Assembly: GCF_040939455.1 (NCBI RefSeq) | Contig: NC_134108.1 | Coordinates: 86,782,001 to 86,846,000 of the forward strand | Reading direction: 5' to 3' | DNA from: Microcebus murinus | Taxonomy: Eukaryota; Chordata; Mammalia; Primates; Cheirogaleidae | DNA: 64,000 nucleotides | In this document: in pieces, positions 1-11,930 of the stretch | Layout of the letters: each line of letters begins with the position of its first letter | How positions within the stretch are numbered: the stretch's first letter is position 1 | The notes under the pieces: generated by a model | What the model was told of the DNA's origin: nothing | What the model saw: only the letters and a program-made list of their open reading frames with translations | Database searches by the model: none | Translations under genes and position numbers: made by a program

Positions 1-1239
1 GAAAGTTATTAAAACAATGGAAAAAAGCACAGTTTTTGTTTACTCAGAAAACTATGGTATCATTTTGGGCAACACATTCAAGGAAGACAATAGAGCTAAA
101 AATAAATAAATGAAGGTCAGAGGGAGAAGCATAGTAAAAATTAGGGAATGACTTTCCTTTAAAGGCAGACTTGAGAGATTAGGATAGGAAAATCTGGCAG
201 GGAAAAGCCCCAGAAGGAGATAAGATCAAATTTGTTGCATAATGAAGGGTGTGGATGGGAAGAATATGGACGTGGTCATTAAATCTTTAAATTTCAGCAT
301 TATTTGGTAATCATTAAAGGTTCAAAAAGCTTATTTCAGGATAAATAAAAGGAAGGTAGGTCTACTTTAAAAAATGGGCAATATACATATGGAATTCATC
401 CTGAAAGAATGAATTGGTTGTAAATTTAAATAGAAAATTTAAAATTCAAAAGAGTGTGATAATTAATTTATAATATTCTTCAGTAAACATTCAGGTAGCT
501 GGTGTGTTTCTCAAAGCTTTTCACATTAATGCATGCAGAATAATTATTAATAAAATGGTCTCTCCTAGTTCATAGACAGAATTGGGGTATTTGGCTAAAT
601 AGCATTTTTTTAAATCTTTTGAGAGAACAGAAATGGAATGACATTTTACTGTCTTATAAGTCACTGTCTGAGTTAAGAATATAAGCCCTTTCTGATTTCC
701 ATATTAGGCCAACTTCAAGGAACAGTGCCTATAATTAATGGGAATATTGTTGACATTTTGAATTATAATTGTTAACAATACTAACAACAATAGACTTGGT
801 CTTTTAGGTAAAATCACCATCTTATGTAAAGATAAGCAGTCTGCTCTTAGGCAAATCATAAGTATCTTAGTCCGAGAGCAACTTGCTAAATAATTATTAA
901 TGTGGTATTTTAGTCTATGAATAAACAGAGGGTTCACTCCTTATTGCTTTAGTGTGAGCTTTACATAATAGTAACAGAAACTGAGCCTAATTAGTCTCTT
1001 CCAGTAAAAGTATTTGAGAAATTTTCCATTGCCCAATACCTTCCCATAATGGAAAATACACTGCATGAGAGGTATGTGTAAATATTTGATTCGTGTTTTA
1101 CTGACTTTAGTGACACAACCTATCAATCATTAACACTTCAAAAAACAAATACCTGGTTAGTTGTTTCCAAAGTACATTCACTGTCTGAAGGCTTTTTAAA
1201 CTCTTAGAGAGGTCCCTGGTGAGCATCTCTTCTAATCTT

Positions 1240-1365
1240 TTTATGTCAAAGGTGAAGAAACTGAGACCAAAAATGCTTGGGTGACTTTCACAAAGTCCTC
1301 CAATCTTAACGGGCTCCTGGGACCAAGATCTCCAGGCTCCCAACTCAGTTCTCTTTTTAAGGTAC
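1240..1365 (-). repeat. MIR SINE fragment
   Basis: The segment reads like the reverse complement of the MIR core: 'gaagaaactgagaccaaaa', then a run resembling 'cacacagctagtaag' and 'ccaggctcccaactcag'. It is diverged, as expected for this ancient tRNA-derived SINE. Confidence 0.45.
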
Positions 1366-1980
1366 AATGGAGAATTACTGTTTGCCCTTTGTTCTGAAGG
1401 AGGTTATATAAAAATACAACGACACTGTCATAGTTATAGAAATTGAAGCGAAAAAATCTAGAAAATTATAAGCACAGACATTTGTCTCCATTACTAATAT
1501 ATATGAGTTCACTTCATAAAATAAAATTATCATTTTAATAGATAGCCTCTAGAAAAAGAATTCTGAGACTATTAGCTTGACATTCTACTACCATCACATT
1601 AAATAGAGGTTGCCAACCTAGTGCCTAGTATATGGGGCATATGAAAGTGTTGGTTCAATTTGATTGAGATTTAAAAAAAATCAAAATTATAGATAGAAAA
1701 ATGCCTGGATTAGTGGATTGTCACTCTGAATCTTTAGAAAGTATAAATATATCTAGACAGGATGACAAAAGAATTTAGTCTGAAAGAAAATCAGTCACAC
1801 CAAGTATTGGCTGTAGTGTAGACTAAGCTGCCCACCTTCTAGGCATTTAGGTCTCTAACTGATGGAGGTGATGGTGAGGGTAGTGCCTAGGTATGGGTAG
1901 CATTCCTTAGTGGAGTCAGGCATTTTGACTTTTGAATAAACACTTATATTCAAGGTATATAATCAGAGAAGCCTGCAACA

Positions 1981-2410
1981 ATGTCCTTGGGAGCCTCATC
2001 TAGTAGCAAAGGAACTATTTATTCCTTCTCTGCTTTGATGAAGGGGTTCTATAAAATAGCTTCCAAACCCCCTGTTCTTTGGCCAGTGCCAAAGCTTATG
2101 GCACCTCCTCATGTTTTCAGTCTCTTAGAAGCAGAGGCGATGTTGGGTGACAGACCATATAGCCCAAGCTCCGAGGAGGGGCTGCAGGATGAGGAGGTTC
2201 TACTACTGCATGCGGGGCAGAGTGGCGAGTTCAGGGCGCGCTGCCCACGGCCTCACTCTCTTCTGTGACATCAGCTAAGAACCATCCACCGAAATGGAAG
2301 AAAAACGGAGGCAAAATGAACATAAGAAGAGAGTTAATTTATTTGGTCCAAGTTTGAGGACTACAACCAGGGAGGGGACTATAGATTCAAGTTGCCCTGA
2401 ACATAAGTTC
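1981..2410 (+). other. Locally GC/CpG-richer unassigned segment
   Basis: This stretch is less AT-rich than its surroundings and contains several CpGs around 2180-2250 (for example 'gagttcagggcgcgctgcc'). It carries short open frames of 95 and 67 codons with no recognised protein motif. It could be an old LTR or other dispersed repeat, or a decayed retrocopy. I could not name it. Confidence 0.3.
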
Positions 2411-3983
2411 CAATTAGCAATAGTTATGAGTTTTTTGTTTGTTTGTTTGTTTTGTTATAACGACAGGGTTAATAGTTATGAGTTTTTAAAGGAATAAAGA
2501 TCCATCAGTCCATTGCCCAAAGATACAAATAAATAAATAAAATTAAAAAAATAAAGGAATAAAGAAAAGGCAGTTTCTAAGTTGTTTACCAAGAATTTAC
2601 GTGAAAATAACATAAGGTATTGATTGCCTGTACATTGTTCTTTGTATCACAGATTCCAGTACTGAAGATAATAGGTGAGGGAGTTAGGAACAGAATGCCT
2701 TTAAACAATTGTCCCCAGACGTGGGTAGTGAGGAAAGTGACAGAAGTCCCACAATCCTATCTCTCTGGACCTGATGAATTCTGCATACCTGACATAACTC
2801 AGACTGCTCTGAGCTACTTTCCTCAAAACTGTGATCCAGCCAGTGCTATTGGTGGACATGTTGTGGCTCTTACTCCCTTATATAATAGAGAATTTAAAAA
2901 CTTCTAGTGTAGAGTTGGCCATAAGTCTGTTATCTTTCAATAACTAAATTGTTAGCTTACTTAAGCAGAAATTAGTTGACAGACAGCAGAAAGAAAAGTG
3001 GGATTCAAGATAGGTCTCTATAGAAAAAGTTTTGTGTTGTGGAGTTGTTCCCCGCCCCCTGCCCCGGCACCAAACCAAGTCAGAAAAATTAAAAATATTT
3101 AAGTTTGTATTTAAATTTTCCTCATGCAAAATGCTAATAGCTTTACTAGGTCCCATGACGGGGAAAAAAACCATAATATTTTGGGTATTTTATTTACCTT
3201 GTATGGTAAATTTAAAAAATTGGCACTGAAAATATATTAAAATCTGAACATATTTGAACAGTAGCATCAGGAGAAGAAGACAGTGCTTTGGAAACAGGCT
3301 GGGTGGAGAGACAATATGGGCAGTATTGAATGCTCTATTTCACTTTCTATTACGGAAGATGACAATTTTGTTCTTTTCCTCAAACTCTCTCTGACACATG
3401 CATTCAGATACATACTTCTCTATGTCTCACATGTTCCCTAGAAAGGGTAATATTACCTTTTTTTAGTTCAATCAATAATTTGTGTTTATATTATTATGCA
3501 ACAACTAGTTATTTATAGCTAAGTTACATGGTGGCTTGTACTTTTTGTTCAACTTCTTATATTTCCTAGAGTTAGTATTGTTCAGCATTAGTGGGTTTTT
3601 TTGTAGACCATTTAAAGTACTTTATAGTGTTTTGTTTTGTTCTGTTGTTTCCTAGATTCAACCATTAATTCATCCCCAAACTCTATCTATAGACTGAAAA
3701 ATCTCTTCCGATAGGCTCACATATCAGATATTCATGTTTTCCTCCTGGGGGATACACTTTCTTTTGTCTTCTTGATCTAGTTTAGACTGGTTGCTTTGTC
3801 AGAATTTTGACTAACCATCCTCTTAGATATTTATTCACCATTATCCCAGATTTTTTTTTTCTCTTCTCTCTTTTTTCTTTTCCTTTTGTGGTTTTCTTCC
3901 TTCTCTTTTATTTTGGCTCTCTTATTCTCTGCTGTCTTTGTGGGTTTATTCATTTAAATTTCATAACTATCATTTAGTAGGTA

Positions 3984-4732
<749 letters not shown>

Positions 4733-4734
4733 TA

Positions 4735-5308
4735 GTGGAGGTAGAAGTTAATATAAAAATGTGTATTCAATATGTCATTAACTGGACCAAATTTGTTAAC
4801 TTTACATAGATTGGGCTTGAAATACCCTAGAAAGTTGTGCTTTTGACTCATGCCTAACATACTTAATCCTCCATATCATGTTCAGTAAATAACAATGAAA
4901 TCATGGGAGATTTAGGTATAAGCTAAATTGTAGTTTTTCAAACAAATCTGAATTGCTGATTCTCTAGTATAGGAACATAAGATGTCCAGTTGTCCTGTCT
5001 GTACATGGTAAGTCTTTTTTAAGATTTATTTTTTTCCAGTGCAACAAAAAGTTATTTAGGACATTGTGAAATAACATAATGAGATAGTAATGTTCTATAT
5101 TAGCACAATGCCTCCTATCCAGAAGGTTTGCCAAGTACTTTATAACTTGGAGAAGAAATTGTTTTGTTCTTAATTTAAAAGCACCTCATTCTGAGACGAA
5201 ATATTATTATTTTATGAGACAAAGCTATACAAAATAATATTTTAATGAAAGAAGTATTCCTTTAGGGAGCTATGAAAATCAGATAACTATTGCTGACAAA
5301 ACTTTTTC
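4735..5308. other. Unique AT-rich sequence
   Basis: No gene, RNA gene or recognisable repeat seen between the MER2 and the following Alu monomer. Confidence 0.5.
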
Positions 5309-5463
5309 ATTTTTATTTTTTTAAAAATTTTTTTGTAGAGATGGGGGTCTCAATATGTTGCTGAGGCTAGTCTTGGCCTCTTGGCCTCTTGGCCTCAAGT
5401 GATCCTTCATCTTTGGCTTCCCAAAGTGCTAGGATTACAGGCATGAGCCACCATGAATGGCCA
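5309..5463 (-). mobile_element. Alu-derived monomer (FLAM/FRAM-like)
   Basis: The block has a T-rich start, 'gtagagatgggggtctc' and ends 'attacaggcatgagccaccat'. Only one arm is present. A 10-base unit 'cttggcctct' is repeated in tandem near 5374-5398. Divergence suggests an old copy. Confidence 0.8.
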
Positions 5464-5893
5464 TTAGCTGACAAAAATTTTCAATGATCTTAGATCACTA
5501 GGCTCCTTCAGTTTCTTGTACAATGACATCTAAATTCTGTTGGACAACTTACTGGATTTTCTACCTTGAGACATGGATACGTGCTATCACTTAATAACCA
5601 GGAACATATGTCACGGCATTCTCATAGCTAAAATCAGCATCTACAAAGTAACTCAAATAGGGAGTTCCATGAAGGCTGCCCGAAGGTTATAGGCATAAAT
5701 AAATAAAAGGCCTTGACATGAAAATTATTGAAATATTTATACTATACATAGTTTCCAAAATAATAGAAATCTTGAGACTGCACCAAGAATATTCTAAAAA
5801 ATGGATAGTAGGCTAAGGGTTATTTTGACTTCTTCTGACCATCAATACAAATTAACAAGGAAACAGATTTAAGAGCAATATAAAGATTGTATT

Positions 5894-6232
5894 GGCTTGG
5901 CGCGGTGGCTCACGCCTGTAATCCTAGCACTCTGGGAGGCCAAGATGGGCGGATAGCTCGAGGTCAGGAGTTCGAAACCAGCCTGAGCAAGAGTGAGAAC
6001 CCGGCTCTACTATAAATAGAAAGAAATTAATTGGACAACTAATATATATAGAAAAAATTAGCTGGACATGGTGGCGCATGCCTGTAGTCCCAGCTACTCG
6101 GGAGGCTGAGGCAGTAGGATCACTTGAGCCCAAGAGTTTGAGGTTGCTGTGAACTAGGCTGATGCCATGGCACTCACTCTAGCCTGGGCAACAAAGTGGG
6201 ACTCTCTCTCTCTCTCTCTCAAAAAAAAAAAA
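5894..6232 (+). mobile_element. Full-length lemur-type Alu
   Basis: It begins 'ggcttggcgcggtggctcac', carries the long linker 'aattaattggacaactaat', and ends in a (TC)n run (6202-6220) plus poly(A). Near-identical flanks 'aagattgtatt' (5883-5893) and 'aaggattgtatt' (6231-6242) mark the target-site duplication. Confidence 0.95.
6202..6220 (+). repeat. (TC)n microsatellite in Alu tail
   Basis: About nine TC units directly before the poly(A) tail of the Alu. The run seems to have grown from the 'gactctgtctc' end of the element. Confidence 0.9.
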
Positions 6233-6904
6233 GGATTGTATTTACCTGGACAGTAAATGTTGCTAGAGATAATTTTTCATTTCTAGTAAGAGATTCAAGA
6301 TAATTATTTTACATACATATTCCTAACTCTTAAAAATTCCAAATTCATTCCAGGAACATAGAGTTAAGTAAGGTAGCAAAACTAGATATTCTATTTTGTA
6401 GACTACCATTTAATTTCTAAATATAGCGACACTACATTTGGCAGTCAGACTTCTGGCAACCCAACCTAGACCTGCAGCTGAGAACCTGAACATAAATTTA
6501 AAATATCCTCTGAGTGGTCACAATAGATGTCAAAAAAGCCAGTACTTTATTTGTGGCAGAGACATGCCAGCCCTCACAGTTAGCAGATATTCCATTCTCC
6601 AACTGATTATAAAGACAGAAAGGCAGCTATTGGTAGGCACACTTACAGCAGAGTCTTCATTATTTTAGAAAGATTTCCAAAACTGAGCAAACAAACTTGT
6701 TTTGCCCTTAACTGATAATAAATAGGAAATTCATTCTTGTTGAACTTTACTTTGTTCAACTATTCCGAATTTTTCTTGGGTCACATAAAACCCCCAACTC
6801 ACATCACCTCAAAAGCCAGCATTAGCTGAGAAGCTCAAGGTCATGTTGAAAACGCATTAAAACTCATAGGTATAGGAAATAGTATGGAGAGCACCTTACG
6901 TAAT

Positions 6905-7450
6905 TTATGGCTAATTTATTCACTCGACAAACATTATATTGGGTGCATACAATGTGCTAGGTGCTGTTCTACTGAAGAGGATTCATTAATGAACAAAATT
7001 CTTGACCTTGTGAAACTTATATTCTAGCAGAAAATAAACACAATAAATTAATAAATCACATACTGTGTTAGAAGCCTTTAATTATGGAGAAAAATAAAAA
7101 GAGCAGGGAAAAGGGAGTTAGATAAGGCTCTGGGGGTGGGAGTGTGCTCCGTGTATTTGAGAAACAGCGAGAAGGCCCTCTTACTGGGCAAAGGGAGGGG
7201 AGGCGGTACTGTCCGTGAGGTGAGGGGGGAGCGCAGATCTTGTACACTTTCGCGTAGACCACTGTCAGGACTCTTGCTTTTACTTGGAGTGTGATGAGGA
7301 GGCTGTGGTGGCTTTTGAGATGACCTGACTTATATTTCAGAAGGATTACTATGGCTGCTGTGTGGAGAATAGATGGTAGGGAGTCTAGGGCAGAAAGAAG
7401 AACACAGTTGGCAGGCAGTTGCAGTAATTCAGGTGAGAGTTTATAGAACT
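6905..7450 (-). repeat. L2-type LINE relic
   Basis: The segment reads as antisense of L2-like 3' sequence: 'acaatgtgctaggtgctgtt', 'gaccttgtgaaacttatatt', 'gagaaaaataaaaagagcagg', and further on 'ggattactatggctgctgtg'. I recognise these motifs from many mammalian L2-type copies. Boundaries are approximate. A 129-codon open frame across it is incidental. Confidence 0.6.
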
Positions 7451-7534
7451 TCCACATATATTAAGTATTTCATTGAAAACATAATTCTCTGACTTGTCCC
7501 TGTGTTAACTGACTATACACTGTTGCTGAGTCTT

Positions 7535-7867
7535 TTTTTTTTTTTTTTTGAGACAGAGTCTCGCTTTGTTGCCCAGGCTAGAGTGAGTGCCGTGGCGTCA
7601 GCCTAGCTCACAGCAACCTCAAACTCCTGGGCTCGAGTGATCCTTCTGCCTCAGCCTCCCGGGTAGCTGGGACTACAGGCATGCGCCACCATGCCCGGCT
7701 AATTTTTTTTATATATATATCAGTTGGCCAATTAATTTCTTTCTATTTATAGTAGAGACGGGGTCTCGCTCTTGCTCAGGCTGGTTTCGAACTCCTGACC
7801 TTGAGCAATCCGCCCGCCTCGGCCTCCCAAGAGCTAGGATTACAGGCGTGAGCCACAGCGCCCGGCC
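7535..7867 (-). mobile_element. Young lemur-type Alu with perfect 14-bp TSD
   Basis: Complete antisense Alu from poly(T) to 'cacagcgcccggcc', with the full linker 'ttggccaattaatttc'. Both flanks read tgttgctgagtctt (7521-7534 and 7868-7881), an exact duplication. This suggests a fairly recent L1-driven insertion. Confidence 0.97.
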
Positions 7868-8039
7868 TGTTGCTGAGTCTTGACAAGTTGTTGCTCATGT
7901 AGCCTGATCATACTTTAACAAAATTAAAGGGAATATTGCTTTTAGTTAAAATGTACTCATGTTAAAAAAAAAAACAACATAATTCTGTACATCTCTTACA
8001 ATATTGAAGTAATCACCACACATTCTTATTTCTTTCTTT

Positions 8040-8397
8040 TATTTTTTTTTTTTTTGAGACAGAGTCTCACTTTGTTGCCCAGGGTAGATAGAGTGAGTGC
8101 CGTGGCGTCAGCCTAGCTCACAGCAACCTCAAACTCCCGGGCTCAAGTGATCCTTCTGCCTCAGCCTCCCAAGTAGCTGGGACTACAGGCATGTGCCACC
8201 ATGCCTGTCTAATTTTTTGCATGTATATTTTTAGTTGGTCGATCAAATTCTTTCTATTTTCGGTAGAGACGGGGGGGGGGGGGGGGGGGGAGGGGTGTGT
8301 CTCGCTCAGGCTGGTTTCGAACTCCTGACCTCAAGCAATCCGCCCGCCTCAGCCTCACAGAGTGCTAGGATTACAGGCGTGAGCCACCACACCTGGC
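8040..8397 (-). mobile_element. Lemur-type Alu carrying a long poly(G) run
   Basis: Antisense Alu with poly(T) at about 8042-8056 and the end 'caccacacctggc'. The exact flank cattcttatttctt occurs at 8021-8034 and 8398-8411. Where the consensus has 'gagacggggtctcgctc', this copy has 20 consecutive G (8271-8290) followed by 'aggggtgtgtctc'. Confidence 0.95.
8271..8290 (+). repeat. Poly(G) homopolymer, 20 G
   Basis: Twenty uninterrupted G on the plus strand, followed by AGGGG. It arose inside the Alu's 'gacgggg' segment. Such tracts can fold as G-quadruplexes and are prone to length errors in replication and sequencing. Confidence 0.9.
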
Positions 8398-8411
8398 CAT
8401 TCTTATTTCTT

Positions 8412-9064
8412 ATACAAAGCTTGAGATTCTTATATGAAAGTGTTTGCACTGCATATGGCATTTTTCAGGGAAGCTATCCATGCCCAAGACCTTGCATCGA
8501 TTCAACTGTTTTGGATGAAGGGACCTTGTCCTTTCCCTCCCTCCAGCCTGCTCTTGGTTGACTGGGAGCGGGGGAGGGGGGAGTTGGACTCAAGGGCAGC
8601 CATCCACACCTCCCTAATCCCCGGGAGTGGGCCTGGGACAGAAGGCTCCATCCAAATAGTTTTGAGGTGATTAAATCCAATTCTCAGAAATTTAACTGAG
8701 AAGAATGAAAACTAATTGATAACAGAAAGAGAAGGGGACAGACAGGAGCAGTTAGGTTAACAGTGGAATGTCAGCATAAAGAAGATTCATAAACTCCTGC
8801 TTCTCAGGTGCCTAGGGAAATTTAGGAATACAAATGGCCTTCTAGTTTCTGGCTCTATGAAGCTGATTCCAAGTAATTTCTGCTTTTCCATGTATGTATA
8901 AGCTAATATTCCTTCAGGTAAATTGAATTAATCTCTATTTCTTACAAACAAAAGAGCCTGACAGGAATTATATTGACTAGTGTAACAGTCTTCCTGCATT
9001 CATAATCATCTGCCCATGATTTTAGGCTATCACACATTGAAAAAATTTTCACTGTCCACATCTT
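8412..9064. other. Unique sequence
   Basis: No gene or named repeat recognised. A G-rich patch lies near 8562-8586. The two overlapping short open frames here have no protein signature. Confidence 0.5.
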
Positions 9065-9590
9065 TAATGTATAGTACAGGCATCCTCAAACTATGGCCTG
9101 CAGGTCATATGTGGGTGTTTTTGCCCATTTGTTTTTTTACTTCAAAATAAAATATGTATCTTTGCTTTAAAATACTAGATTGGACTAAAAAAAATAGTTA
9201 AAAACAAAAATATTTTAAAAAAAATAAGATACGTGCAGTGTGCATAGGAATTTGTTCATAGTTTTTTTTAAACTATAATCTGGCCCTCCAACTGTCTGAA
9301 GGACAGTGAACTGGCCCCCCTGTTTAAAAAGTTTGAGGCCCCCTGGCGTAGCAGATAAGAACGCAGAGTGAGGAGCCAGACTGTCTGGGCTTAAGTGCCA
9401 CCTCCATTCCGTATCAGTTCTGTGATCTTGGGCAAGTGATTTAACTTGTGTTTCTGTTTCCATATTTACATATAAAAAAGACAAAAATGCTACTTAGAGT
9501 TGTTGAGAAGATTAGGTGGGTGAATACTGAAAGCTCTCAGACAATACTTAGTACATAGTAAAGACTTCATAGGCGTCATCATCCTATGAT
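9065..9590 (+). repeat. MIR SINE interrupted by a hAT element
   Basis: MIR sequence resumes right after the hAT element: 'gagtgaggagccagactg', 'gtgatcttgggcaagtga', 'agtacatagtaaagacttca'. The few bases left of the hAT ('atgtatagta') fit the MIR start. Removing the hAT and one flank restores a near-continuous MIR. Confidence 0.7.
9077..9345 (+). mobile_element. Non-autonomous hAT-type element (269 bp)
   Basis: The left end is caggcatcctcaaact and the right end agtttgaggccccctg. The right end's reverse complement matches the left at 13 of 16 positions, giving hAT-style terminal inverted repeats. The 8-bp flanks gtatagta and gcgtagca differ only by three transitions, consistent with a decayed 8-bp duplication. 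The interior is A/T-rich with 'ctggccctccaactgtctg' near the right end. It has no transposase. It resembles hAT MITEs I associate with lemurs and bats, but this was not searched. Confidence 0.75.
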
Positions 9591-9724
9591 GAAACAAACC
9601 ATTATTTCCAGGTGGTAAAAAATTCTCCAGGTGACTACTCTCATGGGTTGATTAACTGCTAATAGTTAGGACAGGGGTATTTACCATTTAATTATTTAGA
9701 TTCCTTCAAAATAGACAATTTCCA

Positions 9725-9997
9725 CTCTGGGAGACTGAGGCAGGAGGATCACTTGAGCTCAGGTGTTGGAGACCAACCTGAGCAAGAGTGAGACCCGTCT
9801 CTACTAAAAATAGAAAAAAATTAGTCAGGCATGGAGGCACTTGCCTGTATCCCAGGAACCCGGGAGGCTGGAGGCAGGAGGATTGCTTGAACCTAGGAGT
9901 TTGAGGTTGCTGTGAGCTAGGCTGACACCACAGCACTCTAGCATGGGCAACGGAGCCAAGACTCTGTCTCAAGAAAAGTAAAATAAATAAAATTTAA
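9725..9997 (+). mobile_element. 5'-truncated Alu with 17-bp TSD
   Basis: The copy starts inside the left arm at 'ctctgggagactgaggcagg', lacking the first ~35 bases including most of the A box. It ends in an A-rich tail. Exact flanks aaaatagacaatttcca occur at 9708-9724 and 9998-10014. It lacks the long AT linker, so it is an older Alu type. Confidence 0.93.
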
Positions 9998-10211
9998 AAA
10001 ATAGACAATTTCCATAGGTTGGAAAGGTCTCTGTAAATTTGTATTTTGTAAAGGTCTCTGTACATTTTGTTAACTGCAGAGAAACAGGTATCTAGGGAAA
10101 GGGAAAACAGGCAATCATAGCTTTTGAGTACCTGTTCTACACAGGAAGGACATTGTGTTTGGTTCCAGGGACACTGATACTGACATTTAAGGAACTCAAA
10201 ACTTAGTCATG

Positions 10212-10376
10212 ACTAGAATCTAAGCTCCATAAGGGCTTAGAACTCTTTTTTGTGGGGGGAAGAGGCGACCTATGTCTGTATTTTTTTTTAACAGATATAT
10301 ACCAACCAGAACCTGGAATACAGTAGACACTCCATAAATATTTTTCGAATGAGTGAATAAATGTAGAATAAATGAA
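10212..10376 (+). repeat. L2 LINE 3' end
   Basis: 'tctaagctccataagggctt', then 'acctggaatacagtagacac' and 'tccataaatatttttcgaat' match the L2 3'-terminal pattern ending in short gaatgaat-type repeats. Confidence 0.7.
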
Positions 10377-10379
10377 AAG

Positions 10380-10760
10380 TAAGCACAATGACCAAAAGGC
10401 AGTCAGAGGATTTCAAAGCTAGAAGAGAGGCATAAATAAAGGGCTATGAAAACACGAAAGAACGGGTAATAAATTCTGACCACTTTGGACCACGTTCATG
10501 GAGAGGAATGATTCAACGTTTTAGTTGGACCTTGAAGAAAAGCAGTTCTGACCAGCGGTGCAGTGGGGTGGGGCTTAAAGGGAGAGCTTTTGCAGCAGAG
10601 GGAATTGCAAAGGATTAGAGATGTGAATGTACATATTCAGTCTGGAGAATACAAAGTAGTCTGGGGAGATTAGGATTGAGGGAAGGGGGTGGAGGACAAG
10701 AGAGGTAGTAAGGCAGTGACAGGAGATGCCACTGGAGAGGTTGTTTGGAACAAGATTGTA
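10380..10760. repeat. Probable L2-like/old repeat continuation
   Basis: Phrases such as 'gcagagggaattgcaaagg' and 'tggggagattaggattgagg' resemble L2-associated antisense sequence seen widely in mammals. Family and boundaries are uncertain. Confidence 0.35.
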
Positions 10761-10837
10761 AAATGACCACCTGTCCCATACTGTGTACTTTACACTATAG
10801 GCTTGAAATCAAATCAAAAATAATTTCTTTTGAATTA

Positions 10838-10865
10838 CACACACACACACATATATATATATATA
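10838..10865 (+). repeat. (CA)n(TA)n microsatellite
   Basis: About eight CA units followed by about seven TA units. It is a compound dinucleotide repeat and likely polymorphic. Confidence 0.9.
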
Positions 10866-10927
10866 CTAATAATATTTAAATAATGTCAAGCATTCTTTAG
10901 TACAATGTAGACCTAATGATCTCTGAG

Positions 10928-11269
10928 ATTTTATTTATTTACTTATTTATTAAGACAGATCTCACTCTGTTGCCCTTGGCTAGAGCGCCATGGCATCAGC
11001 CTAGCTCACAGCAACCTCAAACTCCTGGGCTCAAGCAATGCTTCTGCCTCAGCCTCCCGAGTAGCTGGTACTACAGGCATGTGCCACTATGGCCAGCTTA
11101 TTTTTTCTATATATTTTTAGTTGTCTGGCTAATTTCTTTCTATTTTTTTCATAGAGACACGGTCCGGCTCTTGCTTAGGCTGGTCTTAAACTCCTGACCT
11201 CAAGCGATCCTCCCACATCGGCCTCCCAGAGTGCTAGGATTACAGGCGTGAGCCATTGCACCCAGCCTC
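10928..11269 (-). mobile_element. Alu SINE
   Basis: An antisense Alu preceded by a degenerate (TTTA)n tail. It shows 'gcctagctcacagcaacctc' and ends 'gagccattgcacccagcc'. Both arms are present. Confidence 0.92.
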
Positions 11270-11332
11270 ATTGTTTTTCTTAAAATGGATCAACACATGT
11301 ACAACTTGATGGAATTTGTGCTGTGTAAACTT

Positions 11333-11640
11333 CAATTTTTTTCTATCCTATGTCTTAATCAAATCTTCTTCTTGGCTGAACAAGGCTTATCTGGAGCAGA
11401 GTCCAGCTTCTCAACAAATCTCATTTCCACATTAGTTGGCCCCAGGCTGTGTTCTTCTGATGCCAAACTTATCTTCTGGGATCTCCACCTGCACAGCCAG
11501 TGTCCTCTGACTCAGATGGCATCGCCAGGGTGGATCAGGGCTTTCTGTCCTTGATAAAATGGCTCAGGGCACATGATAACTTTGTTGTTGCTGGCAGAGA
11601 AACCCTTAATTGTGTACATCTTGCTCCTGAACACAAGTAG
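11333..11640 (-). pseudogene. Probable processed pseudogene fragment, parent not recognised
   Basis: On the minus strand this stretch has protein-like codon content quite unlike its neighbours. One frame begins MYTIKGFSASNNKVIMCPEP (from 11619) and reaches a stop after about 36 residues. A second frame in the middle gives RTLAVQVEIPEDKFGIRRT. The last part again reads MRFVEKLDSAPDKPCSAKKK before a stop at 11359-11361. The stop and frame switching mean it cannot make a full protein. A short A run (minus strand, 11342-11336) follows about 16 bases after the final stop, in keeping with a 5'-truncated retrocopy. I do not recognise the parent gene, and no target-site duplication was evident. Confidence 0.45.
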
Positions 11641-11930
11641 CTAATAAATGAGAAAACTGTCTTTTAAGAAGAAAAGTTTCTTTGGCAAAGAACAGGTATC
11701 AGGGAAAAGCTCCTATGGAGGTTTGTTCAACCTCTAGGGTACTTGATATTTTCTGTTTCTTTCTCATGATCTACCTTCCCTCCTTCCTCACTCTGCTTTG
11801 TTTTCCTGAGAGGCTGACTTTAAAAAAAAAAATTATATTTAAAAATTTTTTCCCCAGCTAATCTATTGTTTCTCTAAAAAAAAAAAAAGAAAAAAATTAT
11901 TTAAAAAAGTAAAGTATTAAAAAATTAAAA
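11641..11930. other. Unassigned sequence ending in A-rich run
   Basis: Nothing named. 11821-11940 is strongly A/T-rich with several A homopolymers, some of which may belong to the adjoining antisense L1 tail. Confidence 0.4.

Larger units (their letters stand above)
1..3983. other. Mostly unique AT-rich DNA, no gene
   Basis: No recognisable coding region. Open frames are short, AT-driven and lack conserved motifs. The stretch holds one probable MIR (1240-1365), a GC- and CpG-richer patch (about 1981-2410), a short (GTTT)n run near 2430-2450 and A-rich runs near 2520-2570. The 3840-3960 segment is pyrimidine-rich. Nothing else here could be named. Confidence 0.6.

Noticed and set aside
7068..7457. 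129-codon minus-strand frame
   Set aside because: Falls inside an L2-like repeat. No protein character.
10838..10865. CA/TA dinucleotide run as a possible regulatory Z-DNA site
   Set aside because: Ordinary microsatellite. Nothing around it suggests a promoter.
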